Positions 26,461 to 37,625 of a stretch of DNA of 64,000 nucleotides are shown here, piece by piece. Location of the stretch: the NCBI GenBank assembly GCA_958496175.1, contig OY292276.1, positions 53,023,080 to 53,087,079 on the forward strand, given 5' to 3'. The DNA is from Sisyra terminalis (Eukaryota; Arthropoda; Insecta; Neuroptera; Sisyridae). Positions within the stretch are counted from its first letter, which is position 1; every line of letters begins with the position of its first letter. Under the pieces are notes generated by a model. That model made no database searches and had not been told where the DNA came from. It saw nothing but the letters and a program-made list of their open reading frames with translations. The translations under genes and the position numbers were made by a program.

Positions 26461-29400
26461 AATAGGACAGCCGCAATATCAATTCAAAGGGTCAAAAAGG
26501 ACAATTTTCACGTGCACAAAAAGGATATTAAGGATGGTTGTTTTCGTTTAAATTGAACATAATATTTCAAAATGAACCATCCTCAACGTTACTGCATAAA
26601 TAGAATTTAAATTTAATCGCTAGATCCTGGGGAAATGCCAACGGGAAGTTAAGGATGTAAAGAATGATGCGACAAATTTGCCCGAAAAAATCATCGTTTT
26701 CGGGGGGTGACTTTTCCTTATAAGGACATAATTTATCAATGGATTATCAAACAGTGTCTCTCCGCCAATAGTAATGTGAAAAAATTTTTGTCCTGTGTGC
26801 AATAGGACAGCCGCAATATCAATTCAAAGGGTCAAAAAGGACAATTTTCACGTGCACAAAAAGGATATTAAGGATGGTTGTTTTCGTTTAAATTGAGCAT
26901 AATATTTCAGAATGAACCATCCTCAACGTAAGTGCATAAATATAATTTAAATTTAATCGCTAGATCCTGGAGAAATGCCAACGGGAAGTTAAGGATGTAA
27001 AGAATGATGCGACAAATTTGCCCGAAAAAATTATCGTTTTCGGGGGGTGACTTTTCCTTTTAAGGACATAATTTATCAATGGATTATCAAACAGTGTCTC
27101 TCCGCCAATAGTAATGTGAAAAAATTTTTGTCCTGTGTGCAATAGGACAGCCGCAATATCAATTCAAAGGGTCAAAAAGGACAATTTTCACGTGCACAAA
27201 AAGGATATAAAGGATGGTTGTTTTCGTTTTAATTGAGCATAATATTTCAAAATGAACCATCCTCAACGTAACTGCATAAATAGAATTTAAATTTAATCGC
27301 TAGATCCTGGGGAAATGCCAACGGGAATTTAAGGATGTAAAGAATGATGCGACAAATTTGCCCGAAAAAATCATCGTTTTCGGGGGGTGACTTTTCCCTA
27401 TAAGGACATAATTTATCAATGGATTATCAAACAGTGTCTCTCCGCCAATAGTAATGTGAAAAAAATTTTGTCCTGTGTGCAATAGGACAGCCGCAATATC
27501 AATTCAAAGGGTCAAAAAGGACAATTTTCACGTGCACAAAAAGGATATAAAGGATGGTTGTTTTCGTTTAAATTGAGCATAATATTTCAAAATGAACCAT
27601 CCTCAACGTAACTGCATAAATAGAATTTAAATTTAATCGCTAGATCCTGGGGAAATGCCAACGGGAATTTAAGGATGTAAAGAATGATGCGACAAATTTG
27701 CCCGAAAAAATCATCGTTTTCGGGGGGTGACTTTTCCCTATAAGGACATAATTTATCAATGGATTATCAAACAGTGTCTCTCCGCCAATAGTAATGTGAA
27801 AAAAATTTTGTCCTGTGTGCAATAGGACAGCCGCAATATCAATTCAAAGGGTCAAAAAGGACAATTTTCACGTGCACAAAAAGGATATTAAGGATGGTTG
27901 TTTTCGTTTAAATTGAGCTAAATATTTCAAAATGAACCATCCTCAACGTAACGGCATAAATAGAATTTAAATTTAATCGCTAGATCCTGGGGAAATGCCA
28001 ACGGGAAGTTAAGGATGTAAAGAATGATGCGACAAATTTGCCCGAAAAAATCATCGTTTTCGGGGGGTTACTTTTCCTTATAAGGACATAATTTATCAAT
28101 GGATTATCAAACAGTGTCTCTCCGCCAAAAGTAATGAGAAAAAAATTTTGTCCTGTGTGCAATAGGACAGCCGCAATATCAATTCCAAGGGTCAAAAACG
28201 ACAATTTTCACGTGCACAAAAAGGATATAAAGGATGGTTGTTTTCGTTTAAATTGAGCTAAATATTTCAAAATGAACCATCCTCAACGTAACGGCATAAA
28301 TAGAATTTAAATTTAATCGCTAGATCCTGGGGAAATGCCAACGGGAAGTTAAGGATGTAAAGAATGATGCGACAAATTTGCCCGAAAAAATCATCGTTTT
28401 CGGGGGGTTACTTTTCCTTATAAGGACATAATTTATCAATGGATTATCAAACAGTGTCTCTCCGCCAATAGTAATGAGAAAAAAAATTTGTCCTGTGTGC
28501 AATAGGACAGCCGCAATATCAATTCCAAGGGTCAAAAACGACAATTTTCACGTGCACAAAAAGGATATAAAGGATGGTTGTTTTCGTTTAAATTGAGCTA
28601 AATATTTCAAAATGAACCATCCTCAACGTAACGGCATAAATAGAATTTAAATTTAATCGCTAGATCCTGGGGAAATGCCAACGGGAAGTTAAGGATGTAA
28701 AGAATGATGCGACAAATTTGCCCGAAAAAATCATCGTTTTCGGGGGGGTGACTTTTCCTTATAAGGACATAATTTATCAATGGATTATCAAACAGTGTCT
28801 CTCCGCCAATAGTAATGAGAAAAAAATTTTGTCCTGTGTGCAATAGGACAGCCGCAATATCAATTCCAAGGGTCAAAAACGACAATTTTCACGTGCACAA
28901 AAAAGATATAAAGGATGGTTGTTTTCGTTTAAATTGAGCATAATATTTCAAAATGAACCATCCTCAACGTAACTGCATAAATAGAATTTAAATTTAATCG
29001 CTAGATCCTGGGGAAATGCCAACGGGAATTTAAGGATGTAAAGAATGATGCGACAAATTTGCCCGAAAAAATCATCGTTTTCGGGGGGTGACTTTTCCCT
29101 ATAAGGACATAATTTATCAATGGATTATCAAACAGTGTCTCTCCGCCAATAGTAATGTGAAAAAAATTTTGTCCTGTGTGCAATAGGACAGCCGCAATAT
29201 CAATTCAAAGGGTCAAAAAGGACAATTTTCACGTGCACAAAAAGGATATTAAGGATGGTTGTTTTCGTTTAAATTGAGCATAATATTTCAAAATGAACCT
29301 TCCTCAACGTAACTGCATAAATAGAATTTAAATTTAATCGCTAGATCCGGGGGAAATGCCAACGGGAAGTTAAGGATGTAAAGAATGATGCGACAAATTT

Positions 29401-30963
29401 GCCCGAAAAAATCATCGTTTTCGGGGGGTTACTTTTCCTTATAAGGACATAATTTATCAATGGATTATCAAACAGTGTCTCTCCGCCAAAAGTAATTAGA
29501 AAAAAATTTTGGCCTGTGTGCAATAGGACAGCCGCAATATCAATTCCAAGGGTCAAAAACGACAATTTTCACGTGCACAAAAAGGATATAAAGGATGGTT
29601 GTTTTCGTTTAAATTGAGCTAAATATTTCAAAATGAACCATCCTCAACGTAACGGCATAAATAGAATTTAAATTTAATCGCTAGATCCTGGGGAAATGCC
29701 AACGGGAAGTTAAGGATGTAAAGAATGATGCGACAAATTTGCCAGAAAAAATTATCGTTTTCGGGGGGTTACTTTTCCTTATAAGGACATAATTTATCAA
29801 TGGATTATCAAACAGTGTCTCTCCGCCAATAGTAATGTGAAAAAAATTTTGTCCTGTGTGCAATAGGACAGCCGCAATATCAATTCAAAGGGTCAAAAAG
29901 GACAATTTTCACGTGCACAAAAAGGATATTAAGGATGGTTGTTTTCGTTTAAATTGAGCTAAATATTTCAAAATGAACCATCCTCAACATAACGGCATAA
30001 ATAGAATTTAAATTTAATCGCTAGATCCTGGGGAAATGCCAACGGGAAGTTAAGGATGTAAAGAATGATGCGACAAATTTGCCCGAAAAAATCATCGTTT
30101 TCGGGGGGGTGACTTTTCCTTATAAGGACATAATTTATCAATGGATTATCAAACAGTGTCTCTCCGCCAATAGTAATGAGAAAAAAATTTTGTCCTGTGT
30201 GCAATAGGACAGCCGCAATATCAATTCCAAGGGTCAAAAACGACAATTTTCACGTGCACAAAAAGGATATAAAGGATGGTTGTTTTCGTTTAAATTGAGC
30301 TAAATATTTCAAAATGAACCATCCTCAACGTAACGGCATAAATAGAATTTAAATTTAATCGCTAGATCCTGGGGAAATGCCAACGGGAAGTTAAGGATGT
30401 AAAGAATGATGCGACAAATTTGCCAGATAAAATCATCGTTTTCGGGGGGTTACTTTTCCTTATAAGGACATAATTTATCAATGGATTATCAAACAGTGTC
30501 TCTCCGCCAATAGTAATGTGAAAAAAATTTTGTCCTGTGTGCAATAGGACAGCCGCAATATCAATTCAAAGGGTCAAAAAGGACAATTTTCACGTGCACA
30601 AAAAGGATATTAAGGATGGTTGTTTTCGTTTAAATTGAGCATAATATTTCAAAATGAACCATCCTCAACGTAACTGCATAAATAGAATTTAAATGTAATC
30701 GCTAGATCCTGGGGAAATGCCAACGGGAAGTTAAGGATGTAAAGAATGATGCGACAAATTTGCCCGAAAAAATCATCGTTTTCGGGGGGTGACTTTTCCT
30801 TATAAGGACATAATTTATCAATGGATTATCAAACAGTGTCTCTCCGCCAATAGTAATGTGAAAAAAATTTTGTCCTGTGTGCAATAGGACAGCCGCAATA
30901 TCAATTCCAAGGGTCAAAAAGGACAATTTTCACATGCACAAAAAGGACATAAAGGATGGTTGT

Positions 30964-32236
30964 TAAGAAAAGTTTTTAATATTGGCGATATTTGTGAAAA
31001 ATCAACGATGGTTAACCCGGTTAACCCATGGTTTTTTTTGACGAGAAATGTTTGTGATAAAAAAATCTGTCCTAAAATTCCCTTAAAAATGTTATTCAAT
31101 GCTACTTTTATGCAACTATTTATTTGATATTACTTTAGTGTTGGTTAGGTTGCTTACCAAGCTTAATGTTTGTTGACGATATTTCTCATGTCATATCCTT
31201 TGTTATTGTACAATTATAGTTTCATAACAAAAGAGTTTAATATCTGTTTGGAATTTACGATAAAAATTTGTTTGTTTTCCTTTTTCGGAATCAAACTCTT
31301 AAAGTCGATAGTTAGTTTTGATTTGCTTTAAAGAATTGTACCATTTGTCCGTACGACACCAATGCATTACTGTTTCTCAGAATTTTTAATATCGAAAAAA
31401 GTGGGGAAAAACATCAAAATGTTACTATGTGTTTTTACACATTTTCCAGATGTACCATGGAGCTGTTATGGTTTCTATTTTTTGGAAAATTCCATTTATT
31501 TCGATCGCCAGAGAAAATTGAATTTTGTAATCTGAGAAATATTAATATACAAGCTTATATTTGATTTAAACTCTTATAGTTGTAGCCGAGTGTATATGGT
31601 GAGGGAATCTAAAGCATCAATTTCCGGATTCGAATCTCGAAATTGCCATATTTTTTTTATATTTTACAATTTTTTTCTTTTTTTTTAATGTTTATAATGT
31701 CCTGAAAAAAACAATAATCCTTGTTACTGTGTTTTTGAGGGACAAATTTTCCTTTAGACAAACTTCCTTTTTTTTTGCTTTCCTTTTATGACGCTTTTAA
31801 TTTTGGAAAAATAAGAGAAAGATTTGAAATTTTCAAATTTTAACGGCGATTTTCACGTTGATTATCGATCTTACGTTAACAATGAAAAACTCATGCGATT
31901 AGGTTTGAATTATTTTATTAAATGCTGAAAATAAAGTCCTGTAAGAATCCGAAGAGACAATGTCGAGAAGATTTGAAATCCACGACCAATTCCAAAAATT
32001 TGATCTCAATACAATCAATGAATTTAGTTAATATCTATTGCATTATAGCCAAGTCTGGTTACGTAAATGCGACTAAACGGGTACTTTTCGAGAAATTAGC
32101 GATTATTATAATCTTTTTATGATTTTCTGAAAAATAAACGATGGTTAGTCCAAGTGTTTTTTCATGTAAAAAATTGTTGTTTCTTATTTTAAAAGATCGT
32201 AACTACTTTTGGGGTATAGGTTTAAAGAATATTTTT
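30964..32236. other. Array-flanking AT-rich DNA without a gene
   Basis: Sequence changes abruptly from satellite to single-copy AT-rich DNA. Just past the edge, near 31010-31028, GGTTAACCC occurs twice in tandem. Poly-T and poly-A runs are common. Small open frames here have no recognisable domain and no convincing splice context. I see no gene. Confidence 0.6.
31578..31646 (+). repeat. Possible decayed tRNA-derived SINE head
   Basis: TAGCCGAGTGT resembles a pol III A box and GGATTCGAATCTC, 47 bases further, resembles a B box, each with one or two mismatches. The spacing suits a tRNA-like head. No second copy occurs in the window, so this is weak. Confidence 0.3.
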
Positions 32237-32945
32237 GGATGGATCACCGTCAGAACGTAAAAAAAAATTACTTTTTTAAAACTGCTGCCATTTTTTTTAG
32301 AGATATTAAAAAACGGTCTTCGGCATGTAAAAGTTAAAGTTTTGAACTATTTTTTTTTATTTGCCCCGATATGTCCCCCCCTCCCTCTTTTACAGTGCTT
32401 TGAAAAAGGGTCCTCAAAAATGAGGAGGCAAACGGGAGACAAGTTTTCTCGGAAACCGGAAGTCGGATCATGATTTTCCAAAGAATGTAGGTTTTGGTAA
32501 TGCGTCTTCTTGGTACTGAACCTTGAAAATCCGAAAAAAGTTGAAAATTCACAAAATGACGCGACTTTGAAAAAAAAGTTAAAAAAAACGACCTTTTTTG
32601 GACCTTTCCCTCTCTCCCACTTTGAGGAGGGGGAGGTTTGGCCAATTTCAGAGGTTCAGTACCAAGAAGACGTGTTGAACTATAACACTCTCTAGTTTCA
32701 AGTCAATCCGTCGGATAGTTTCTGAGAAATCTTGTCCCCCAGTTTTAAAAAGTTGATTTCGAGAAAAACGCATTTAAAGTTTTCTTATGATATTTTTTTA
32801 TGTTATTATTAATTTATTCAATTTTTATCAGTGAAAATACATTAGTCAGCTATTCCAATTCTTTTAACACGTTATTCTTGAATGTTATCAGAAGATATTT
32901 ATGGAAAAAAAAAATCGAATTTTTTTTCCTGACGGTGATCCACCC
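32237..32945. mobile_element. Non-autonomous DNA element with terminal inverted repeats
   Basis: The left end GGATGGATCACCGTCAG (32237-32253) reappears inverted at 32929-32945 with one mismatch, and poly-A/T-rich subterminal DNA continues the similarity. The interior has no transposase. Inside lies a perfect 21-bp inverted repeat (32503-32523 against 32652-32672) around a 128-base spacer. The overlapping open frames on both strands carry no recognisable domain. No clear target-site duplication is visible, so the superfamily is not assigned. Confidence 0.6.
32503..32672. repeat. Perfect 21-bp inverted repeat inside the 709-bp element
   Basis: The arm at 32503-32523, beginning CGTCTTCTTGG, is exactly inverted at 32652-32672. 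The intervening 128 bases contain a pyrimidine-rich then G-rich stretch (CCCTCTCTCCC then GAGGAGGGGGAGG). It could fold as a large hairpin, or mark a nested older element. Confidence 0.75.
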
Positions 32946-33634
32946 TTAGGGATAAATTTAATGAATATAGAAGTTTTAATATAGACTATGGAAACATAGG
33001 TTTACCTTCAATCATTTGACGAATTCTTCTCTGAAGTCCTTCAAGCTGAGATTGTGTATTTTTCTTTTCAAATCAAAAATCCCAATTATTTTTCTTCCGA
33101 TTTTCTTTCAAACTTAACAGTTTAAGATGGTTTCCCCTAAAAATAAAAATAACACAAACTATTTTTCTTTGTGTAGTTACTTTAAGAACGGTTCATTCTC
33201 AATTTTTCGTCTATATTGAATAGAAAGAATTTTAACGACATTGATAGAAACCAAAAAACATTTTTTAATTAAATAATTTGAATTTCCAAAGAACTCCGTG
33301 ATAAACATTCGGAAAACTTGTTTAAAAAAATAGTTTTCTTTAATTGTTCGTTTTTACATTTCTTTGAAAATTAGAGTTCCTATTAACAATTAATTATTTG
33401 TAAAATTTAAAAAACATTAGCGAAGATAGACTATTGGACATGTGTTAAACTTCATCTTTGTAATCAAATATCTAAACAAGATTTTAAAACCTATAGGAAA
33501 TAAGGAAAAACATTTAATCAATTAATTTAATTTTAAAGAAGTACAAAACTCCTACTTTGTACCATCTAGAGGTATAAAGCTTTTAAATGTACAATAACAA
33601 GATTAATATTGCGTAAAAGCATTATATATGGTAC

Positions 33635-34020
33635 ATATGGTATTTAGATGTATAATTGGTTGCATAACCACAACATTTAATCATTTTTTTCGGACCTTTC
33701 AAGAGGTTCCCTTATCCCTTGTAAGGGTTTATTTCTTCATTGGATTATGAAATATGCCCTTAAATGAGTAGAACTGTGAAAATTATTTTGTCTTGTGTGT
33801 TGAAAGACAGCCACAATTTAGTTTCAATGTTTTGAAGAGGACATTTTTCAAGTGCATCAAAAGGATATAAGGGATGGTTTTTATCGCTAAATATAAACGT
33901 AGTATTCTTAACTGAATCATCTTTAATGTATTTGTGCAAAAATATATTAAATTTATCGTTTGATTTTTTTAGAAATACAAACGGAAAATTATGTTTGTAA
34001 AATTGTTGCAATTTCATACA
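33635..34020 (+). repeat. Isolated, strongly diverged satellite monomer
   Basis: This stretch aligns through its whole length with slightly more than one 340-bp monomer in the same orientation. Landmarks in order are TCGG with a following CCTTAT...AAGG, ATTGGATTATGAAA, GTGAAAATTATTTTGTCTTGTG, GACAGCCACAAT, GAGGACATTTTTCAAGTGCA, AAAAGGATATAAGGGATGGTT, a gapped GAATCATC, TTAAATTTATCG, and AAATACAAACGG. It has many substitutions and small indels, unlike the near-identical copies of the array. Confidence 0.85.
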
Positions 34021-34708
34021 TAAACCATCATAATAACCATTGTGATTTGAAAATTTTTTCGGTGCATTCCTCTATGGCCAACAATCAAATTGTACTGTTA
34101 TATAATTTGTTTGTACTTCCGTTAAACAAAATATCAGGTGTTATAAAATTCAACAATGAAATAAGTGTATTTACAAAATCGGTCATAGCTTTTTTTGGGT
34201 TAAAGTTGATGAATCCCACCTTTAGTCGTAAAATTTTTGAAAAATCTAACATTGGAGGCTATATTTATAGCAGAAAAATGTGTACACTGTTAATTACTAC
34301 TGAAAGGTAACAAACATTAAAAGTAATAATTTTCTAAGCCAAATTTCATTATATGGAACCCCGAAATGATATCTGTGGATAGAAATATTAAAAAAATAAG
34401 AAAATTATGATTGGTCTCTCTTTTTACTTCCTATTGTGAGTAATCTGGACGGTCATTATTATCTTTCTATTTCGGAAATATTAAGTTTAATATTGTATAA
34501 ACCGCAAAAAGAATATCCCAAACCACTATCTAATCAAAGCACTTGATGAATTATCCACAGGAAATAATAGTCCAAATGTATTTAAACATGAAAATAATTG
34601 TCTTTTAGTTGCTATAAAAAATTGACGAATTATCTTTCTAAAGTTATAATATTTCGAGATTAAAGATTGGAATTTTTGGACATAAAACGTTGGGTTAAAT
34701 AAATCGAT

Positions 34709-35781
34709 ATGTCTTTTTTCATTGATGAAATATTGAAAGAAAAAAACAATCCCGGAAGTGTAGTAGATTGTTTCAAAAATAGTTGTGAAATCAGAAGACC
34801 AACACCTATTAGAAGTGTCCAGGGTAAACTGAAATATTCAATATGGAACAATAAAATTGAAAAACATATTAGCGAAATGAATACGACGATACATTATACA
34901 GAAAATGCAATCATTAATAGTTCAGGTAAATATGCTGATTAAATGATTTTTTTTTTAGTAAATTTTGTCGGTAAACTAACTAAAGTAACTAATAATTGGA
35001 AAATTTGGTGAATAGTTTTGTTATTTACCAACGTTTTATAACTACTAAGGTCTTTAGCGACTCTAGAGTTGATAAAATTCCGTAATGGAGAAATATCAAA
35101 AATTTGCTGGATATAAGGATCGAACCCAACATCTACCAGTTTTGAAGTGGTCGCCTAGACCACTCGACCACCAGTAGGCTGAATATTTTCATTAATTGAA
35201 AATGTTATGCCTACTTTAAATAATATAATATTTAGAGACCATTAAATAAAATTTATTAATTTCCAGACGTCAATTACCCGTTTTGGACTTACCCATTAAA
35301 CCTAAATAGGAACACCAATAATTTTCCTAAATCAATCATCTCCAATAAAAGAAAAGGAGGACAAATACGATTTACAACAAATCAAACAGAAATGCTAGAA
35401 CAAAAATTTCATTCAAATAAGTACTTGAATCCAGATGATCGAAAGCATTTAGCCGAATTATTACAACTCAGTGATCGGCAGGTAAAATAATCAATTTTTT
35501 TAACGTATTTGAGATTAAAAGTAACCTATTTACTATTTAGGTTAAAACTTCTTAATATAATATTAAAAAAGCTCTTGATTTATGGTAATAATATTCTAAA
35601 ATTTAATAAATTTCAGATTAAAACATGGTTTCAAAATCGACGAGCGAAGTGGCGAAGATTTCAGCAACTTTTGCTTGAACAATATTGTAAAAATAATATT
35701 TTGAATTCCTTAAATTCAAATGATTCGAATAGCTCAACTATCGTTAAACTAAATAATTGTTATATCGATCGACTTCAATAA
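34709..35781 (+). CDS. HHEX: Hematopoietically expressed homeobox protein HHEX
   Basis: A homeodomain transcription factor of the HHEX/Hex family, a nuclear regulator of early development. Three exons join in phase: 34709-34925, 35267-35481 and 35617-35781, giving 198 aa. Residues 3-9 (FFIDEIL) match the eh1 motif FxIxxIL, which binds Groucho corepressors and is seen near the N-terminus of HHEX. The homeodomain spans about residues 101-160, beginning RKGGQIRF as in vertebrate HHEX. Helix 3 reads KTWFQNRRAKWRR, with W148, Q150 and N151 at homeodomain positions 48, 50 and 51. The third exon starts inside the homeodomain. The GGQ start and KYLNPDDR segment separate it from Hox, NK and Msx classes. 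The protein is shorter than vertebrate HHEX (about 270 aa) because the N-terminal part is reduced. Intron 1 carries an antisense SINE. Confidence 0.94.
35031..35180 (-). mobile_element. tRNA-Leu-like SINE, copy 1, in HHEX intron 1
   Basis: Read on the minus strand, the element begins CCTACTGGTGGTCGAGTGG. It has an A box TGGTCGAGTGG (35160-35170) and a B box GGTTCGATCC (35118-35127). Between them an anticodon-like loop TTCAAAA with triplet CAA suggests a tRNA-Leu origin. A tail of about 85 bp ends near AACGTT and is shared with the copy at 37473-37625, which shows that this is a mobile family and not a solitary tRNA pseudogene. Confidence 0.82.
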
Positions 35782-37054
35782 ATAATAAACAAATTAGTAT
35801 TAAGCATAAAATTTATTGTCTGCAATTGGGAAAGAATAATCTTCAAAAATGTTTCCAGATTATTTAAACCGAGAATTTGGTAAATTTGCTGCTCCTGATT
35901 ATACGAAACTTCTTCAATTAAGCAATAGTTTAGATTGTACAACTTTACTTTACATAGTTCATAACGTTTATGTCTATATTAACACAATAGGCTACGTTTA
36001 ACTATGTAAAACTGAAATTTTTTGAGGATTTTCTTTCAAAAATTAAATCGTTTTACTTTCCTAGACCCATTTTCACAATATGTGATAACCTATTGGTCCT
36101 ATTGGTTATGGGGTTACTAATAAAATCGTTATTTCTTAATGTTTGTAGAGCACGTAGCCATCAAGTTAATCTAGAATCGCTTAAAAATGTAATATATCCC
36201 TTTAATTTACAGGCAGAGATTTATAGATTGGAGTAATATAAAGATGGGAAGTGGAAATAAAAAATGGATGTTATATATATGTACGCTTTTAGTTCATAAA
36301 TAGATGAAGGTTTTGATGAACCAAAAGAAAGATAATTATTTAGACGAAAAATAAATTACTTTGAGAAATGGTAGATTGTTATCATTTCTCTTTAAAGTAA
36401 TTTATAATTATTTTAAGTCTCCTGTTTATGTGTTTTATACTTCATAGGTTAAAACTGTTTATACATATTATACAGTATTAAATAATATTATTTTATAGTA
36501 TATTATATAACTATCCTTACCATGGCTGAAAATTAAGCATTCAACAAACTTTAATAGATTTGCCAACCTAATTCATGTAGATAAAAGCTATATATATGAC
36601 TCGTTTATTTTGAAAGTGGCGTAAGTCCATTTGAAGGACGGTCTATGTGGTGATTCTTCTTCTTGTTACTAGAACATAGAATGTTAATTAATTAACTGCT
36701 AAGTTTTCAGGAATTACTGATTTCATTTTAGTTGTTAACAAAAACTCCAATTATTCCCTCCTCCTTAGTATCTTATAATATTCCTATGGTTAAAAATTAT
36801 AATACTATAGGGATTATTCTTGAAATAAACTTAACTCACTTTCAAAATAAATGGCGCATATATACATTTTATGTAGGAAGAATATTTGCTTTTAACTTGT
36901 GAAGAACTTTTTTGATAAGTCACAATTTAAGTTCTTTAAATACAACCCATAGTGGCTAATGCCTTTAACAATCCTTTATTGAAAAATAAAATTCCAATAT
37001 CTTTAAAACTATGATATTCATTGAGTACCAAGTGCTTTAAGCATCTTTTTTGTA
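35782..37054. other. Intergenic AT-rich DNA downstream of HHEX
   Basis: AATAAA overlaps the HHEX stop codon near 35777 and may serve polyadenylation. Beyond that I see only AT-rich sequence with short runs such as TATTATAC-like repeats and no coding potential. Confidence 0.5.
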
Positions 37055-37475
37055 TCGATTTCTTCTCTTTTCTTTGTGAGAAGATGATCCATGACCAAGT
37101 TTAGTGCTGATAATGCAAAACCAGTCCGGTTTTATGAATAGGAAGTAAATATCATTTTTATTTTACTTTCGGTTATGCCTTACTTCTTGTGTAAGTTCAA
37201 CCGTAATTTCTTCGCCTTTATCTCTCGTATAGCCAAGCGCAATGCTCATAATGCAAAACCAGTCAGTTATTGTAAATAGGAAGTAAATATCATTAATATT
37301 TCTTTTCGGTTATGCCTTACCTCTCGTGTAAGTTCAACCGTTAGGTCTTCGACGATGTCTTATCTCTTGTATAAGATCGATTGCCGAGGTTAATGCTCAT
37401 TATACAAAACCAGCTGGGTTTGGTAAATAGGAAGAAAATATCGTTTTGTTTTTCTTTCGGCTATGCCTTTATAAC
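37055..37475. repeat. Three-copy minisatellite, period 138-151 bp
   Basis: The motif TGCT(G/C)AT(A/T)AT(G/A)CAAAACCAG occurs at 37105, 37243 and 37394. Each copy continues with AATAGGAAG(T/A)AAATATC, then TTTCGG(T/C)TATGCCTT. Spacing is 138 and 151 bp, and copies have diverged visibly. The third copy runs directly into SINE copy 2, so the two may belong together or one may have inserted at the edge of the other. Confidence 0.8.
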
Positions 37476-37625
37476 GTTGCTTTATAGCTTTTAAGGTCAT
37501 TAGCGACTATGGGGAATATAAAAATCCACAAATCGAGAATTATCGGTAATTTCTTCGATGTGAACTTCGAACCCAACACCTACCAGTTTTGAAGCAGTCA
37601 CCTCGACTACTCGGCCACCAGTAGG
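37473..37625 (-). mobile_element. tRNA-Leu-like SINE, copy 2
   Basis: Same family and orientation as the copy at 35031-35180. The minus-strand head starts CCTACTGGTGGCCGAGTAG and keeps the TTCAAAA anticodon-like loop and GGGTTCGA B-box core. The tail shares AAGGTC(A)TTAGCGACT with copy 1. The copies have diverged enough to be old, independent insertions. Confidence 0.8.

Larger units (their letters stand above)
1..30963 (+). repeat. 340-bp satellite DNA array, about 91 tandem monomers
   Basis: Head-to-tail copies of a 340-bp monomer fill this stretch without interruption. In the phase starting GATATTAAGGATGG the first monomers are 1-340 and 341-679. A few copies are 339 bp (one A missing after CCCG) or 341 bp (G7 instead of G6). 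About 91 full copies fit before the edge, and a last fragment of about 18 bases ends at 30963. The array runs off the left side of the window, so its true length is unknown. Copies differ by a limited set of diagnostic substitutions that define recurring monomer classes. The minus strand shows a 60-92 codon open frame in most copies; because 340 is not a multiple of three and nothing else supports coding, I read it as a by-product of homogeneity. Whether the array is centromeric, pericentromeric or interstitial cannot be told. Confidence 0.98.

Noticed and set aside
97..30926. Dozens of 60-92 aa minus-strand open frames, one per satellite monomer
   Set aside because: They repeat because the monomers are near-identical. 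The 340-bp period breaks frame, changes are not biased to synonymous sites by eye, and there is no promoter, splice or domain evidence.
1..30963. CRISPR array
   Set aside because: Direct repeats are contiguous 340-bp units with no unique spacers, and the surrounding genes are eukaryotic with introns.
32334..32695. Overlapping open frames of 103 aa (-) and 61 aa (+)
   Set aside because: Both lie inside the 709-bp inverted-repeat element, have low-complexity content and no recognisable domain.
33760..34310. Open frames of 85 aa (-) and 116 aa (+)
   Set aside because: They overlap the decayed satellite monomer; the minus frame is the same accidental frame as in the array.
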